Part shown: one piece after another, positions 13,591-21,179 of the stretch
Layout: every line of letters starts with the position of its first letter
How positions within the stretch are numbered: position 1 is the stretch's first letter
Origin: an uncultured Oscillospiraceae bacterium
GTDB lineage: Bacteria > Bacillota > Clostridia > Oscillospirales > Acutalibacteraceae
DNA: 21,179 bases
Direction of reading: 5' to 3'
Assembly: GCA_902495835.1 (NCBI GenBank)
Contig: CABUYS010000010.1
Location: forward strand, 1-21,179
The notes under the pieces: model-generated
What the model was told of the DNA's origin: nothing
Seen by the model: the letters and a program-made list of their open reading frames with translations, nothing else
Database searches by the model: none
Made by a program: the position numbers and the translations under genes

Positions 13591-14181
13591 ATGAAAAATT
13601 TTTCTGAAATAATAATTGCTTCACGTAACATAAATAAAATAAATCACATAAAGAACAGTTTGAATAAATTAGGAATACAAACAAAAAGCATGCTTGATTT
13701 TGATATGGAAGATCCAGAAGAAAACGGCGCAAACTATAAAGAAAACGCTTTGATTAAAGCTGAAAATGTGTTTTCTAGGTATAACGTTCCTGTTTTGGCT
13801 GATGATTCAGGTTTTGAAATAGAATGTCTTAAAGGTTTTCCGGGTACTGTTTCCGCAAGATTTGCTTCTGCCTGCGGAAGTTACGACGAAGCATTTAGAA
13901 TTTTAAATTCGTGTATTTCGGTAAATAAAAAATCCTCATTTACAACTGTTATAGCACTTATTTATCATGATAAAGGTCAAAAAGTTCAAAAATTATTTGA
14001 AGGGAAAATAACCGGCACGTTTGTTTATCCCGGAAGAGGCGTTAACGGATTCGGGTATTGCCCTTGTTTTGTCCCTGACGGATATAGTCAAACCTTATCG
14101 GAAATGTCTGATGAAAAACGTATGGAATTTAATCACAGAGCAATAGCACTTGAAAAACTCTGCGATTTTTTAAAAATGTAA
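13591..14181 (+). CDS. rdgB: Non-canonical purine NTP pyrophosphatase (RdgB/HAM1)
   Basis: This enzyme hydrolyses dITP, ITP and XTP to monophosphates and keeps deaminated purines out of nucleic acids. At 196 residues it has normal length. Motifs are IIASRNINKINHIK near the N-terminus, NGANYKENALIKAE, LADDSGFEIECLKGFPGTVSARFA, GRGVNGFGYCPCFVP and SEMSDEKRMEFNHRAIAL. Two usual residues differ: GYCP instead of GYDP, and NHR instead of SHR. AAGGAAA lies a few bases upstream of the ATG. Its last 70 bases are part of a tandem duplication that continues past the stop. Confidence 0.93.
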   Translation: MKNFSEIIIASRNINKINHIKNSLNKLGIQTKSMLDFDMEDPEENGANYKENALIKAENVFSRYNVPVLADDSGFEIECLKGFPGTVSARFASACGSYDEAFRILNSCISVNKKSSFTTVIALIYHDKGQKVQKLFEGKITGTFVYPGRGVNGFGYCPCFVPDGYSQTLSEMSDEKRMEFNHRAIALEKLCDFLKM

Positions 14182-14213
14182 TTTTAAGTTGTTTTTTATA
14201 AAAAAGAAAAAGG

Positions 14214-14245
14214 GTAGATAATGCTTGAGATTTATCTACTTTTTT
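14214..14245 (+). terminator. Terminator of rdgB (copy 1)
   Basis: GTAGATAA (14214-14221) pairs with TTATCTAC (14232-14239), followed by six T. Its duplicate is at 14466-14497. A-rich sequence on the other side could make it work in both directions. Confidence 0.85.
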
Positions 14246-14308
14246 GTACAAAAAAATTCACCCACTAAGTTTGTGGATGAAATTTAAAATTTTATATCAA
14301 ATTTGTCT

Positions 14309-14379
14309 TATCAATACACATTAATATTCTTTTAAGTTCACCAAGATCTTTGGTTTTAGTCGTGCTCAAACCAATAAAT
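14309..14379 (-). pseudogene. Duplicated C-terminal fragment of the asparaginase gene
   Basis: The minus strand still reads TKTKDLGELKRIL, the counterpart of TKTKDLGELQRMF at the end of the intact asparaginase. It has no start or promoter and is a by-product of the tandem duplication. Confidence 0.85.
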
Positions 14380-14382
14380 TTA

Positions 14383-14433
14383 TGACGAAAAACGTATGGG
14401 ATTGAAAAACTCTGCGATTTTTTAAAAATGTAA
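14383..14433 (+). pseudogene. Duplicated 3' fragment of rdgB
   Basis: This repeats the last part of rdgB including its stop codon, but lacks 22 bases that encode most of EFNHRAIA. It is untranslated debris of the duplication. Confidence 0.85.
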
Positions 14434-14465
14434 TTTTAAGTTGTTTTTTATAAAAAAGAAAAAGG

Positions 14466-14497
14466 GTAGATAACGCTTGAGCTTTATCTACTTTTTT
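14466..14497. terminator. Duplicate of the rdgB terminator hairpin (copy 2)
   Basis: GTAGATAA (14466-14473) and TTATCTAC (14484-14491) with six T repeat the hairpin at 14214-14245. It can back up termination from either side. Confidence 0.7.
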
Positions 14498-14501
14498 GTA
14501 T

Positions 14502-14533
14502 AAAAAATTCATCCACTAAATTTGTGGATGAAT
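14502..14533 (-). terminator. Terminator of the asparaginase gene (copy 2)
   Basis: On the minus strand a perfect 10-bp stem, ATTCATCCAC with GTGGATGAAT around a 7-base loop, is followed by six T. The duplicate near 14256-14281 has a C-A mismatch in the stem, as expected if only the gene-proximal copy is under selection. Confidence 0.85.
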
Positions 14534-14560
14534 TTTAAAATTGTATAATAAATTTGGTTA

Positions 14561-15565
14561 TTAATAAACATTAAACATTCTTTGAAGTTCACCAAGGTCT
14601 TTGGTTTTAGTCATACCCAATGCCAATAAAATTCTTGCCTTTTGCGGAGAAAGATTGCCCGAATAAATTCCTCTTGAATGTACTTCGGAATCTTCATGAG
14701 TTATAAGTCCATTGGATATTCTCGAAGCTCTTACGACGGGTATGCCCGACTTAAGAAGTTTTTCTATTTCATTATCCCACTGTATGCTGCTTCCGCCGCT
14801 TCCTGCTCCTGCGAGAATTACTCCGTCGCAATTTTCGGATACATATTTGAGTAAATCCAAACCTGCATCAACATAAAACATCAATATTTCGACTTTAGGA
14901 AGGTTTTTGATTTCTGAGATGTCAAACTCAGTATTCAAGGTGTGTTTTTTTGTTGACTCATTATAAAAGAAAACCTTGTTGTCACGCATATAGCCAAAAG
15001 CTCCAAAATCTTTGTGACTGAAAGCATCGGTTCTGAATGTGTTTATTTTGCAGATATCACGGGCTCCGTATATTTCATCGGAAAATGCAATCAAAACTCC
15101 TTTTCCTACAGATTCATCGTTAGCTGCGAGAGCAACTGCTTGGTAAAGATTGAATGGGCCATCCGGGCTTATTGCGGTGCTCGGTCTCATTGAACCTGTT
15201 ATTACAACAGGTTTATCTGTTTTAACGGTGAGATTTAAAAAATAAGCCGTTTCTTCCAATGTATCTGTTCCGTGAGTGATTACAAAACCGTCTGTGTTTT
15301 CGTTTTTGGCAGCGTCATTGATATAGTTTGCGAGAGTCATTAAATTATCCCAACTCATGTCGCAACTGTCTACGCTGAAAAGATTTTCGGATTTTAAATT
15401 TGCAAGTGAATCGAGTCCTGGTATTCCTGATACAAGTTGATCAACTTCTATTTGTGCGGACGTATAAGATGAAGTAACTCCTTCTTCGCCTGTTCCCGCT
15501 ATCGTTCCTCCCGTTCCGATAATTGTGATGGTTTTTTTGTTTGTTTTTGTTTCAATACTTTGCAT
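14561..15565 (-). CDS. L-asparaginase (type II-like, apparently cytoplasmic)
   Basis: It hydrolyses L-asparagine to aspartate and ammonia. The 334-residue product has both active-site signatures: IIGTGGTIAG (15-24, nucleophile Thr21) and ITHGTDTLEET (97-107, Thr100-Asp101). TGSMRPSTAISPDGPFNLYQ and ARDICKINTFRTDAF are typical of the AnsB/type II subfamily. No signal peptide precedes the domain, unlike secreted type II enzymes. The start is the ATG at 15563-15565 with TAGGAGA six bases upstream; a longer reading from 15628 has no such site. It converges on rdgB. Its final 70 bases are duplicated downstream. Calling it ansA or ansB would be a guess. Confidence 0.92.
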   Translation of the reverse strand: MQSIETKTNKKTITIIGTGGTIAGTGEEGVTSSYTSAQIEVDQLVSGIPGLDSLANLKSENLFSVDSCDMSWDNLMTLANYINDAAKNENTDGFVITHGTDTLEETAYFLNLTVKTDKPVVITGSMRPSTAISPDGPFNLYQAVALAANDESVGKGVLIAFSDEIYGARDICKINTFRTDAFSHKDFGAFGYMRDNKVFFYNESTKKHTLNTEFDISEIKNLPKVEILMFYVDAGLDLLKYVSENCDGVILAGAGSGGSSIQWDNEIEKLLKSGIPVVRASRISNGLITHEDSEVHSRGIYSGNLSPQKARILLALGMTKTKDLGELQRMFNVY

Positions 15566-15754
15566 CCATATTCTCCTAAAATAATGTAGTAGGTATGTAT
15601 TTTTAGTGCAATAATAAACTCTTGGCATTATAGTACATTAAATTTAATTTTAAATCAATACATAAAATAAAAATAATTATTATGTCGAAAAAATATTATT
15701 TTGAATATTTTGTGAATAAAATCAATTTATATTGATATAACCTTTCAAATAAGT

Positions 15755-15783
15755 GTAACAATCAAAATGATTAGTGATATAAT
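15755..15783 (+). promoter_or_regulatory. Extended -10 promoter of the ddl-murI-argS operon
   Basis: TGATATAAT, an extended -10 with a perfect TATAAT at 15778-15783, follows a weak -35 (GTAACA, 15755-15760) after 17 bases. The start would be near 15790, about 65 nt before ddl. Confidence 0.6.
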
Positions 15784-15854
15784 ATTAATGTTAAAAAACA
15801 TTGGAATATGTTTGTTTAATAAATTCGGCAATATTTTTTAAGGTGGTATTTTTT

Positions 15855-16946
15855 ATGGAAAAAATCAATGTAGGAATAATTTTTGGAGGAAAATCTTCCG
15901 AACACGAAGTTTCTGAAGTTTCTGCTCAGGCAATTATCAATAATATTTCAAAGGATAAATACAATTTACATTTGATAGGAATTACAAAACAAGGCGAGTG
16001 GTTTTTGCTTACCGATGGTTATGACACGGTAGGCAGCGGAGAATGGGAAAAAAGTTCTTCAAAAAAAAGAGCTTTCATATCGCCTGATTCCAAAGTGAAA
16101 GGCCTTATGGCCCAAATTAAAGACGGGAATTTTGAAAAAATAAGTCTTGATGCTGTTATACCTGTTCTCCATGGAAAAAACGGCGAAGACGGCACTGCTC
16201 AAGGACTTTTGGAGCTTTCAGGAATACCGTTTGTCGGGTGTGATACACTTGCTTCGGCAGCATGCATGGATAAAGTAATTACGAACTGTGTTTTATCGTA
16301 CAACGGAATAAACAAACCTGCATTTTATTGGTTTTATTCCCATGAGTTTGAAAATAACGCCGATAAAATTATTGAAGAAACCGAAAAGATAATAAAAAAA
16401 TATCCTATGTTTGTAAAGCCCGCAAACGCAGGGTCGTCTGTCGGAGTCAGTAAAGCAAATAATAGAGAAGAATTAATAAAAGGAATAAAAATTGCCGCAC
16501 GTGAAGACAAAAAAATACTGATAGAAGAAGGAATCGTGGGAAAAGAAGTTGAATGTGCTGTTCTCGGAAACGAAAACCCAATACCTTCCGTTGTCGGAGA
16601 GATAGATTCCTCAAGTGGATTTTATGATTACGAAGCCAAGTATGTAAATGATTCATCACAATTGTTTATTCCTGCAAGAATATCAGAAAAAATTTCGGAC
16701 GAAATTCGCAAAACAGCTGTGGAAGCTTACAGAATAATGGGATGCAGCGGACTTTCACGAGTTGACTTTTTTGTAGAAAGCGATACGAATAAAGTTTTTC
16801 TCAATGAAATAAACACTTTCCCGGGATTTACGGATATCAGCATGTATCCAAAGCTAATGAAAGAAATCGGAATTGATTTTTCTGACCTTATAGATAAATT
16901 TATAGATTTGGCAATAGAAAGAAAAAAATCCTTTGAGAGGAGTTGA
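15855..16946 (+). CDS. ddl: D-alanine--D-alanine ligase
   Basis: Ddl makes the D-Ala-D-Ala dipeptide of the peptidoglycan stem in the cytoplasm with ATP. The 363-residue product is an ATP-grasp enzyme: GIIFGGKSSEHEVS at 7-20, PVLHGKNGEDGTAQGLLEL, VKPANAGSSVGVSK in the ATP site, and NEINTFPGFTDISMYPKLM with the metal-binding Glu/Asn near the C-terminus. The start is the ATG at 15855, with AAGGTGG upstream; a longer reading from 15801 lacks a site. Whether it makes D-Ala-D-Ala or D-Ala-D-Lac/Ser is not certain by eye, but the chromosomal setting with murI suggests the ordinary enzyme. murI follows within 5 bp. Confidence 0.94.
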   Translation: MEKINVGIIFGGKSSEHEVSEVSAQAIINNISKDKYNLHLIGITKQGEWFLLTDGYDTVGSGEWEKSSSKKRAFISPDSKVKGLMAQIKDGNFEKISLDAVIPVLHGKNGEDGTAQGLLELSGIPFVGCDTLASAACMDKVITNCVLSYNGINKPAFYWFYSHEFENNADKIIEETEKIIKKYPMFVKPANAGSSVGVSKANNREELIKGIKIAAREDKKILIEEGIVGKEVECAVLGNENPIPSVVGEIDSSSGFYDYEAKYVNDSSQLFIPARISEKISDEIRKTAVEAYRIMGCSGLSRVDFFVESDTNKVFLNEINTFPGFTDISMYPKLMKEIGIDFSDLIDKFIDLAIERKKSFERS

Positions 16947-16951
16947 AAAAA

Positions 16952-17800
16952 TTGGAATTATCAAAAGAAGCTTTTGGTTTAGAAGAAAATAATAAATTTC
17001 CCATAGGGATTTTTGATTCAGGATTGGGCGGTCTTACGGTTTTAAAAGAAATGAAGCGAATTATGCCTAACGAAAATTATGTGTATTTCGGTGATACCGC
17101 CCGAGTTCCTTACGGTGCCAAAAGCGGGGAAGAGATAGAAAATTGCACTCGTCAGGATATTAATTTTTTAAATACTTTTTCTCCGAAAGTTTTGGTTGCG
17201 GCGTGCGGTACGGTAAGCTCTTATTTAAGCGGTAAGAGTTTTGATTATTCGTGCGAGATTATAGGCGTTGTAAAACCGACCTGCGTTGCCGCTGCAGCTG
17301 CTACCAAAAACGGCAGGGTTGGTATAATGTGTACGGAAGCAACCCTAAAAAGTGCTTCATATGAAAAATGCCTTCTTGGAATAAATCCGGGTCTTATAAT
17401 TTACTCTCAAAAATGTCCTAAACTTGTTGAAATTATTGAAAGTGGAATTATATCGGAAAAAGACGATACGCTTTGCCATGCAGTAGAAGAGTATTTGAAT
17501 TTTTTAATTATAAATAACGTGGACACCATAATACTTGGCTGTACGCACTATCCAATAATAAAAAAAGCCATTCGTAAAATCGCGGGGAAGTCCGTGAAAC
17601 TGATTGACTCCGGTGTAGAAACTGCGAAATTTGTAAAAAAATATATTTTAAGCAAAAAATTAAATAAAACTACTTCGGAAAAATGCTATACAAAGTTTTA
17701 CGTTAGCGGAGACATTAATAAATTTTCAGATACGGCGAAAATATTTTTAAATGAAAAATTAGATAACAACGTTTTCAACGTGAACATAGACGAGTACTAA
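16952..17800 (+). CDS. murI: Glutamate racemase
   Basis: MurI interconverts L- and D-glutamate and supplies the D-Glu used by MurD. The 282-residue product has GIFDSGLGGLTVLKE with Asp22, YFGDTARVPYG (45-55), the first catalytic cysteine Cys85 in AACGTVSS, and the second, Cys197, in LGCTHYP. The usual ACNTA around the first cysteine reads ACGTV, an Asn-to-Gly change that I believe also occurs in clostridial relatives. The start is the TTG at 16952, nine bases after GAGGAG; a TTG at 16943 abuts that site directly. It follows ddl within 5 bp and precedes a DUF1934 gene, so all are probably one operon. Confidence 0.93.
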   Translation: MELSKEAFGLEENNKFPIGIFDSGLGGLTVLKEMKRIMPNENYVYFGDTARVPYGAKSGEEIENCTRQDINFLNTFSPKVLVAACGTVSSYLSGKSFDYSCEIIGVVKPTCVAAAAATKNGRVGIMCTEATLKSASYEKCLLGINPGLIIYSQKCPKLVEIIESGIISEKDDTLCHAVEEYLNFLIINNVDTIILGCTHYPIIKKAIRKIAGKSVKLIDSGVETAKFVKKYILSKKLNKTTSEKCYTKFYVSGDINKFSDTAKIFLNEKLDNNVFNVNIDEY

Positions 17801-17827
17801 AAATTAAGTATTGAGGGGTTGTAAAAA

Positions 17828-18265
17828 ATTAAAGAAAATTATTTTATAAATATTGAATCGCTTAGAAAAATAGACGACGATGAAGATAAAATCGAAATAA
17901 AAACTTTGGGAGATTTCGAAAAAACAGAAGACGGCTACCGCATAACCTACAAAGAGTACGACAATGAAAATCCCGAAATATATACTTCATGTGTTGTGAA
18001 AATCGGCACAGATAACACGGTAAGTTTAATAAAGAGAGGTTCTGTTCAAACCGAGCTTATATTGGAAAAGGACAAGCGTCACCATACTCCTTATCACACG
18101 GAGTACGGAATGCTCGTTATAGGGATATATACAAAATGTATTGATTTTTGTTATAATGAAGATAGTGGTAAATTAATTCTTGAATATTCTATAGACATAA
18201 ATTCTGTGCCGAGCGGAACTAATAGAGTTGTTTTGGATTTCAGGAGAATAAGAAACGAGGAATGA
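17828..18265 (+). CDS. DUF1934 (YwiB-like) protein with a probable AUU start codon
   Basis: A protein of about 145 residues that resembles DUF1934/YwiB, a calycin-like beta-barrel family often next to argS; its function is not established. The reading frame with family-like sequence (KENYFINIESLRKIDDDEDK, then IEIKTLGDFEKTEDGYRITY) extends upstream to an ATT at 17828-17830. A stop lies two codons before it, and GAGGGG lies nine bases upstream. No ATG, GTG or TTG occurs in frame before the TTG at 17906, which would cut off 26 conserved-looking residues. I therefore place the start at AUU. HTPYHTEYGMLVIGIYT in the middle and VPSGTNRVVLDFRRI at the end are typical. It ends 3 bp before argS. Confidence 0.7.
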   Translation: MKENYFINIESLRKIDDDEDKIEIKTLGDFEKTEDGYRITYKEYDNENPEIYTSCVVKIGTDNTVSLIKRGSVQTELILEKDKRHHTPYHTEYGMLVIGIYTKCIDFCYNEDSGKLILEYSIDINSVPSGTNRVVLDFRRIRNEE

Positions 18266-18268
18266 AGT

Positions 18269-19963
18269 ATGTATAACTTGGAAAAAACCATAGATTACAT
18301 AAAAAAATCTATAAATAAATCTTTGGGAATTTTACTCCAAAAACAGGAAATTTCGGAAAACCCTTCAGTAAACTTTGAAGTAGAAACACCTGCTGACAGA
18401 AATCACGGTGATTTATCTTCAAACGTAGCTCTTATGAATGCAAAAATTTTTAAGATGCCACCGAGGAAAGTTGCTGAACTTATTGTTGGAAATTTAGATT
18501 TGGAAAACACTGATATTAAGAAAGTAGAAATAGCGGGGCCCGGATTTATTAATTTTTTCTTGAATGAGAAATTCTTTTCAAAAACTTTAAAGGAAATAAT
18601 TAATAAAGGTTCATCGTACGGAGAAAGCGATTACGGCAAAGGTAAAAAGATAATGGTTGAATTCGTTTCTGCCAATCCTACGGGGCCTATGCACATGGGC
18701 AACGCTCGTTTGGGTGCTTTCGGAGACTGCCTTGCTTCTATTTTGCAAAAAACAGGATATAATTCTTACAAAGAATTTTACGTAAACGATGCAGGAAACC
18801 AAATAGAAAAGTTCGGATTATCTTTGGATGTAAGATATCGTCAAATATGTAATGGAAAAGACTCGGTACAAATTCCCGAAGAATGCTATCAAGGCGTAGA
18901 CATCATAGAGCTTGCACGGCAATTTTATGATATTTATTCAGACAGTTTTATTGACAAAGATTACGAAGTAAGAAAAGAAGCACTTGTTAATTTTGCTCTT
19001 CCCAAAAACATAAACCGAATGAAAAAAGATATGGAAAAGTACAAAGTTATCTATGATAATTGGTTCCATGAAAGTAAACTTCATAACGACGGTGATGTTA
19101 AAAGAGCCGTTGAAATTTTGAAAGAAAAAGGATATACATACGAAAAAGACGGTTCCGTTTGGTATAAATCCACGGAATTCGGTTCGGAAAAAGATGATGT
19201 ACTCATAAGAAAAAACGGTATACCGACTTATTTTGCCGCCGATATAGCGTATCACTATAATAAATTTGTTACTCGCGGATTTGACATATGCATAGATATT
19301 TGGGGAGCGGATCACCATGGACACGTCGAAAGAATGAAAGGCGTTATGGAAGCTATGGGCATAGACCGCAACCGTTTGGAAATAATACTTATTCAAATGG
19401 TAAGGCTTATCAAAAACGGCGAAGTCGTACGTATGAGTAAAAGAACCGGAAAAGCTGTTCAGCTTTCCGACCTTATTGACGAAGTCGGAGCGGATTCTGC
19501 AAGATTTATATTTAACACTCATGAAGCGGGTTCGTCTATGGACTTTGATATGGATTTGGCAGTAAAAGAAGACGTTCAAAATCCCGTCTATTACGTTAAA
19601 TACGCATATGCACGTGTTTGCAGTATTTTTAGACAATTTGAAAATGAAAACAAACATTGGTCATCTGACAAAGACATGAATTTAAGTATTTTAACAGATG
19701 AATCAGAAAAGAAACTTATTTATTTTATGGCCTCCTATCCTACCGAACTGCTTAACGCTTCAATTAATTACGACCCGACTAAAATAACTCGTTATGTTAT
19801 TTCGCTCGCGACGCTGTTTCATAAATTTTATTCAAGATGCAAAGTTATATCTGAAGATTCTCAACTTACCGATGCAAGGCTTTGTTTGTGTAAGTGCGTG
19901 CAAATTATCATAAAAAATATCTTGGATATGTTTAATATCGAAACTCCTGAAGTTATGGAGTAA
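18269..19963 (+). CDS. argS: Arginyl-tRNA synthetase
   Basis: ArgRS charges tRNA-Arg. At 564 residues it is a normal class I enzyme. The N-terminal Add-1 domain covers about 1-110. The HIGH motif appears as HMGN (142-145) in FVSANPTGPMHMGNARLGAFGD, and the KMSKS equivalent is RMSKRTG in VVRMSKRTGKAVQLSDLIDE. The C-terminal DALR anticodon-binding domain contains NPVYYVKYAYARVCSIFRQF. The Asn in place of the last His of HIGH is familiar from clostridial ArgRS. GAGGAATGA just before the ATG supplies the ribosome binding site from within the preceding gene's end. It is the last gene of the ddl-murI-DUF1934-argS run and is followed by a terminator. Confidence 0.96.
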   Translation: MYNLEKTIDYIKKSINKSLGILLQKQEISENPSVNFEVETPADRNHGDLSSNVALMNAKIFKMPPRKVAELIVGNLDLENTDIKKVEIAGPGFINFFLNEKFFSKTLKEIINKGSSYGESDYGKGKKIMVEFVSANPTGPMHMGNARLGAFGDCLASILQKTGYNSYKEFYVNDAGNQIEKFGLSLDVRYRQICNGKDSVQIPEECYQGVDIIELARQFYDIYSDSFIDKDYEVRKEALVNFALPKNINRMKKDMEKYKVIYDNWFHESKLHNDGDVKRAVEILKEKGYTYEKDGSVWYKSTEFGSEKDDVLIRKNGIPTYFAADIAYHYNKFVTRGFDICIDIWGADHHGHVERMKGVMEAMGIDRNRLEIILIQMVRLIKNGEVVRMSKRTGKAVQLSDLIDEVGADSARFIFNTHEAGSSMDFDMDLAVKEDVQNPVYYVKYAYARVCSIFRQFENENKHWSSDKDMNLSILTDESEKKLIYFMASYPTELLNASINYDPTKITRYVISLATLFHKFYSRCKVISEDSQLTDARLCLCKCVQIIIKNILDMFNIETPEVME

Positions 19964-19996
19964 TAACTGAAATTTATTTAAAAGTTTTATTAAAAA

Positions 19997-20034
19997 AACA
20001 CCTTTTCCATAAATTGATAGGGAAGGGTGTTTTT
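19997..20034 (+). terminator. Rho-independent terminator after argS
   Basis: AACACCTTTTCC (19997-20008) pairs with GGGAAGGGTGTT (20020-20031), 12 pairs with two G-U, followed by T residues. Confidence 0.85.
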
Positions 20035-20265
20035 CGTTATATTATTAAATTTGTCGCGCTTAATATAATTTATTTAAAAATTAAACTTTATGAGCGAATT
20101 TAAGGCTAAAGGGGGTGTGAATTTTTTAATAATTAATTTTTTTCATTTGAGAAAATTGAAAACTGAAAATTTTAAAATTATATGAAAATATAGCACAAAA
20201 AATGTAGTACAAACTCGAGTATGAATAGTGAGCGAAAATTTTTTATAATAGATTTCCCCTGCAAA
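20035..20265. other. AT-rich gap before the right-hand IS remnants
   Basis: No gene or RNA is visible. It is strongly AT-rich, and any traces of the IS left flank cannot be delimited. Confidence 0.5.
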
Positions 20266-20790
20266 ATTTTGTAGGTTAAACAGATACCATTTTTCACATT
20301 CAAAGAAATTATTGTATGTAGAAATCCATGCAATAGTTGCGTGGACTATTGTGCTTTAAGCGACATAAAAGGGTATAAAAAATTTTTTTATGTAAAATAG
20401 ATCACCTAAAGTAAAAATCAAAAAGATAATATTAAAAATAGATTACATAATGGAGTTCACACAATGTTTGTGCCAAAATATGAGTGAAAGACATTTTATG
20501 CAGAAAAGAGTTTAAAAATAGGGACAATATCACGAAAATTATGCAAACAGAAATTAGTAGGAGTAAAAATATTTCCTGACCACATACATACGTTATTGTA
20601 AATATTTCCAAGAATAAGCGTATCAAGTTTCATCAGTTTGACGATATACGGGAAGTGGGAGGATTTGAAATTTATATATTTAGATCGAGAGTTTTGATAC
20701 AGGGGAGATATTATATCAATAAAATAGAAAAAGATACAAAGAAATATAAAAAACGGTTGAAACAAAATAAACTATGAAAACAATTAATAT
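20266..20790 (+). mobile_element. Degenerate IS200-type element, right-hand copy 1
   Basis: The left end carries the stem CCATGCAA/TTGCGTGG (20326-20344) after TGTATGTAGAAA, and GCGACATAAAAGGGTATAA. Both resemble the next copy at 20868 onward. A broken tnpA follows (20443-20780). The right end is not recognisable. Boundaries are estimates. Confidence 0.6.
20443..20780 (+). pseudogene. tnpA: IS200-family TnpA pseudogene
   Basis: One frame reads through several stops with clear family blocks: FVPKYE, KIGTISRKLCKQK, GVKIFPDHIHTLL with the metal-binding HIH, ISVSSFISL, DLKFIYLDREF and KKIQRNIKN. Stops interrupt it at least five times, and the position of the catalytic tyrosine (EYIKNQ in relatives) reads RNIKNG. 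It is non-functional. Confidence 0.8.
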
Positions 20791-20867
20791 TTAATAACAT
20801 GGATTCATTTATAGATGGCAAGTAACAGATTATATCAGTTTTATTTAGGGGCGTATAGGCTTTGCCT

Positions 20868-21179
20868 GTTAAAAAAATCCCCTCGGCTAAGCTGAGGGGA
20901 CTATTTGTATGTAGAAAACCACGCAAAAGCCCGCGTGGTTCAGTAAAGCCTAAGCGATGTAACAAATATAAGAGACAAAAATTTATTTTAAACCGACAAT
21001 CTGGAAACTGCTAAAGGAAAAAACAGTTTAATGATATTTCAGAGGTTTGTAAACATGAAATTTGCATATAGGAATCGAGAATTTTGGTGCAAAGGTTATT
21101 ATGTGGACACGGCAGGGAAAAACACGAAAGCGATAAAGGAATACATAAAAAATCAGTTAAAACAAGATCGAGAAAGTGA
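20868..21179 (+). mobile_element. Internally deleted IS200-type element, right-hand copy 2 (continues past the window)
   Basis: The left end has two good hairpins: CCCCTC/GAGGGG with inner GCT/AGC pairs (20878-20900), and ACCACGC/GCGTGGT (20918-20939). After about 50 bases it jumps to the middle of tnpA, so roughly the first half of the transposase is missing. The right end lies outside the window. It is tandem to the preceding remnant. Confidence 0.7.
20992..21179 (+). pseudogene. tnpA: C-terminal half of an IS200-family TnpA (partial)
   Basis: An uninterrupted frame reads AKGKNSLMIFQRF, AYRNREFWCKGYYVDTAG and KNTKAIKEYIKNQLKQDR, the C-terminal half of Y1 transposases including the catalytic tyrosine in KEYIKNQ. 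The HUH-containing N-terminal half is absent and a stop lies just upstream, so it cannot make a whole enzyme. This frame is still clean, unlike the two other remnants. Confidence 0.85.

Larger units (their letters stand above)
14109..14634. repeat. Tandem duplication of the rdgB/asparaginase junction
   Basis: Copy 1 (about 14109-14379) and copy 2 (about 14383-14634) align at an offset of 252 bases over most of their length; a 22-base gap in copy 2 gives an offset of 274 at its very start. Each holds the 3' end of rdgB, a GTAGATAA/TTATCTAC terminator, a TTCATCCAC-type hairpin and the 3' end of the asparaginase gene on the other strand. Confidence 0.93.

Noticed and set aside
17204..17215. ACGT in place of ACNT at the first catalytic cysteine of MurI
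   Set aside because: The cysteine itself is kept and I recall the same variant in clostridial relatives, so it is a lineage trait rather than a defect.
18692..18703. HMGN in place of HIGH in ArgRS as a possible inactivating change
   Set aside because: This form is, to my knowledge, common in clostridial ArgRS, and the rest of the enzyme is intact.
18938..19657. 239-codon ORF antisense to argS
   Set aside because: It is the shadow of a clear ArgRS frame and resembles no protein.
20432..20965. Three minus-strand ORFs of 64-89 codons at the right end
   Set aside because: They are antisense to the decayed IS200 copies, overlap one another and lack ribosome binding sites.

Overview
The window is AT-rich chromosomal DNA (roughly one third G+C by eye) from a low-GC Gram-positive, most likely a clostridial Firmicute of the Ruminococcaceae/Oscillospirales type. 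Supporting signs are the ylxM-ffh-rpsP-khpA-rimM-trmD order, strong GGAGG-type ribosome binding sites, TTGACA/TATAAT promoters, many GTG and TTG starts, a Crh-like HPr paralogue, a DUF1934 gene before argS, and Nif11/double-glycine leader peptides. Family calls are from memory of motifs; no search was run.

Layout. 1-1740: accessory island. Two near-identical 80-bp ends of an IS200/IS605-type element face each other around a double-glycine-leader peptide gene whose promoter spacer is a (TA)11 tract. A decayed IS200 tnpA and a second, Nif11-type precursor gene follow. 1763-4845 (minus): an envelope cluster of a membrane-anchored polysaccharide deacetylase, an amidase-like SH3b protein without a single histidine, and murD. 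5014-8596 (plus): the SRP/ribosome-maturation operon ylxM-ffh-rpsP-khpA-rimM-trmD. 8836-9186: an HPr-family protein with Phe at the phosphorylation site but Ser46 kept. 9198-11409 (minus): an OmpR-type response regulator, a soluble histidine kinase and a left-handed beta-helix acyltransferase-like protein. 11882-11958: initiator tRNA. 12062-13380: a lipoprotein divergent from an XRE regulator. 13591-15565: rdgB and an L-asparaginase gene converging on a tandemly duplicated terminator region. 15855-19963 (plus): ddl, murI, a DUF1934 gene apparently starting at AUU, and argS. 20266-21179: two more broken IS200 copies.

How it fits together. Most of the window is housekeeping: protein targeting, ribosome assembly and tRNA modification, peptidoglycan precursor synthesis (murD, ddl, murI), nucleotide-pool cleaning and amino-acid metabolism. 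Novelty sits at the edges and in altered family members. The best candidate for an undescribed system is at the left edge: two leader-peptide precursors without a local transporter or modification enzyme, one of them with a promoter built like a slipped-strand phase switch and enclosed by inverted IS ends.
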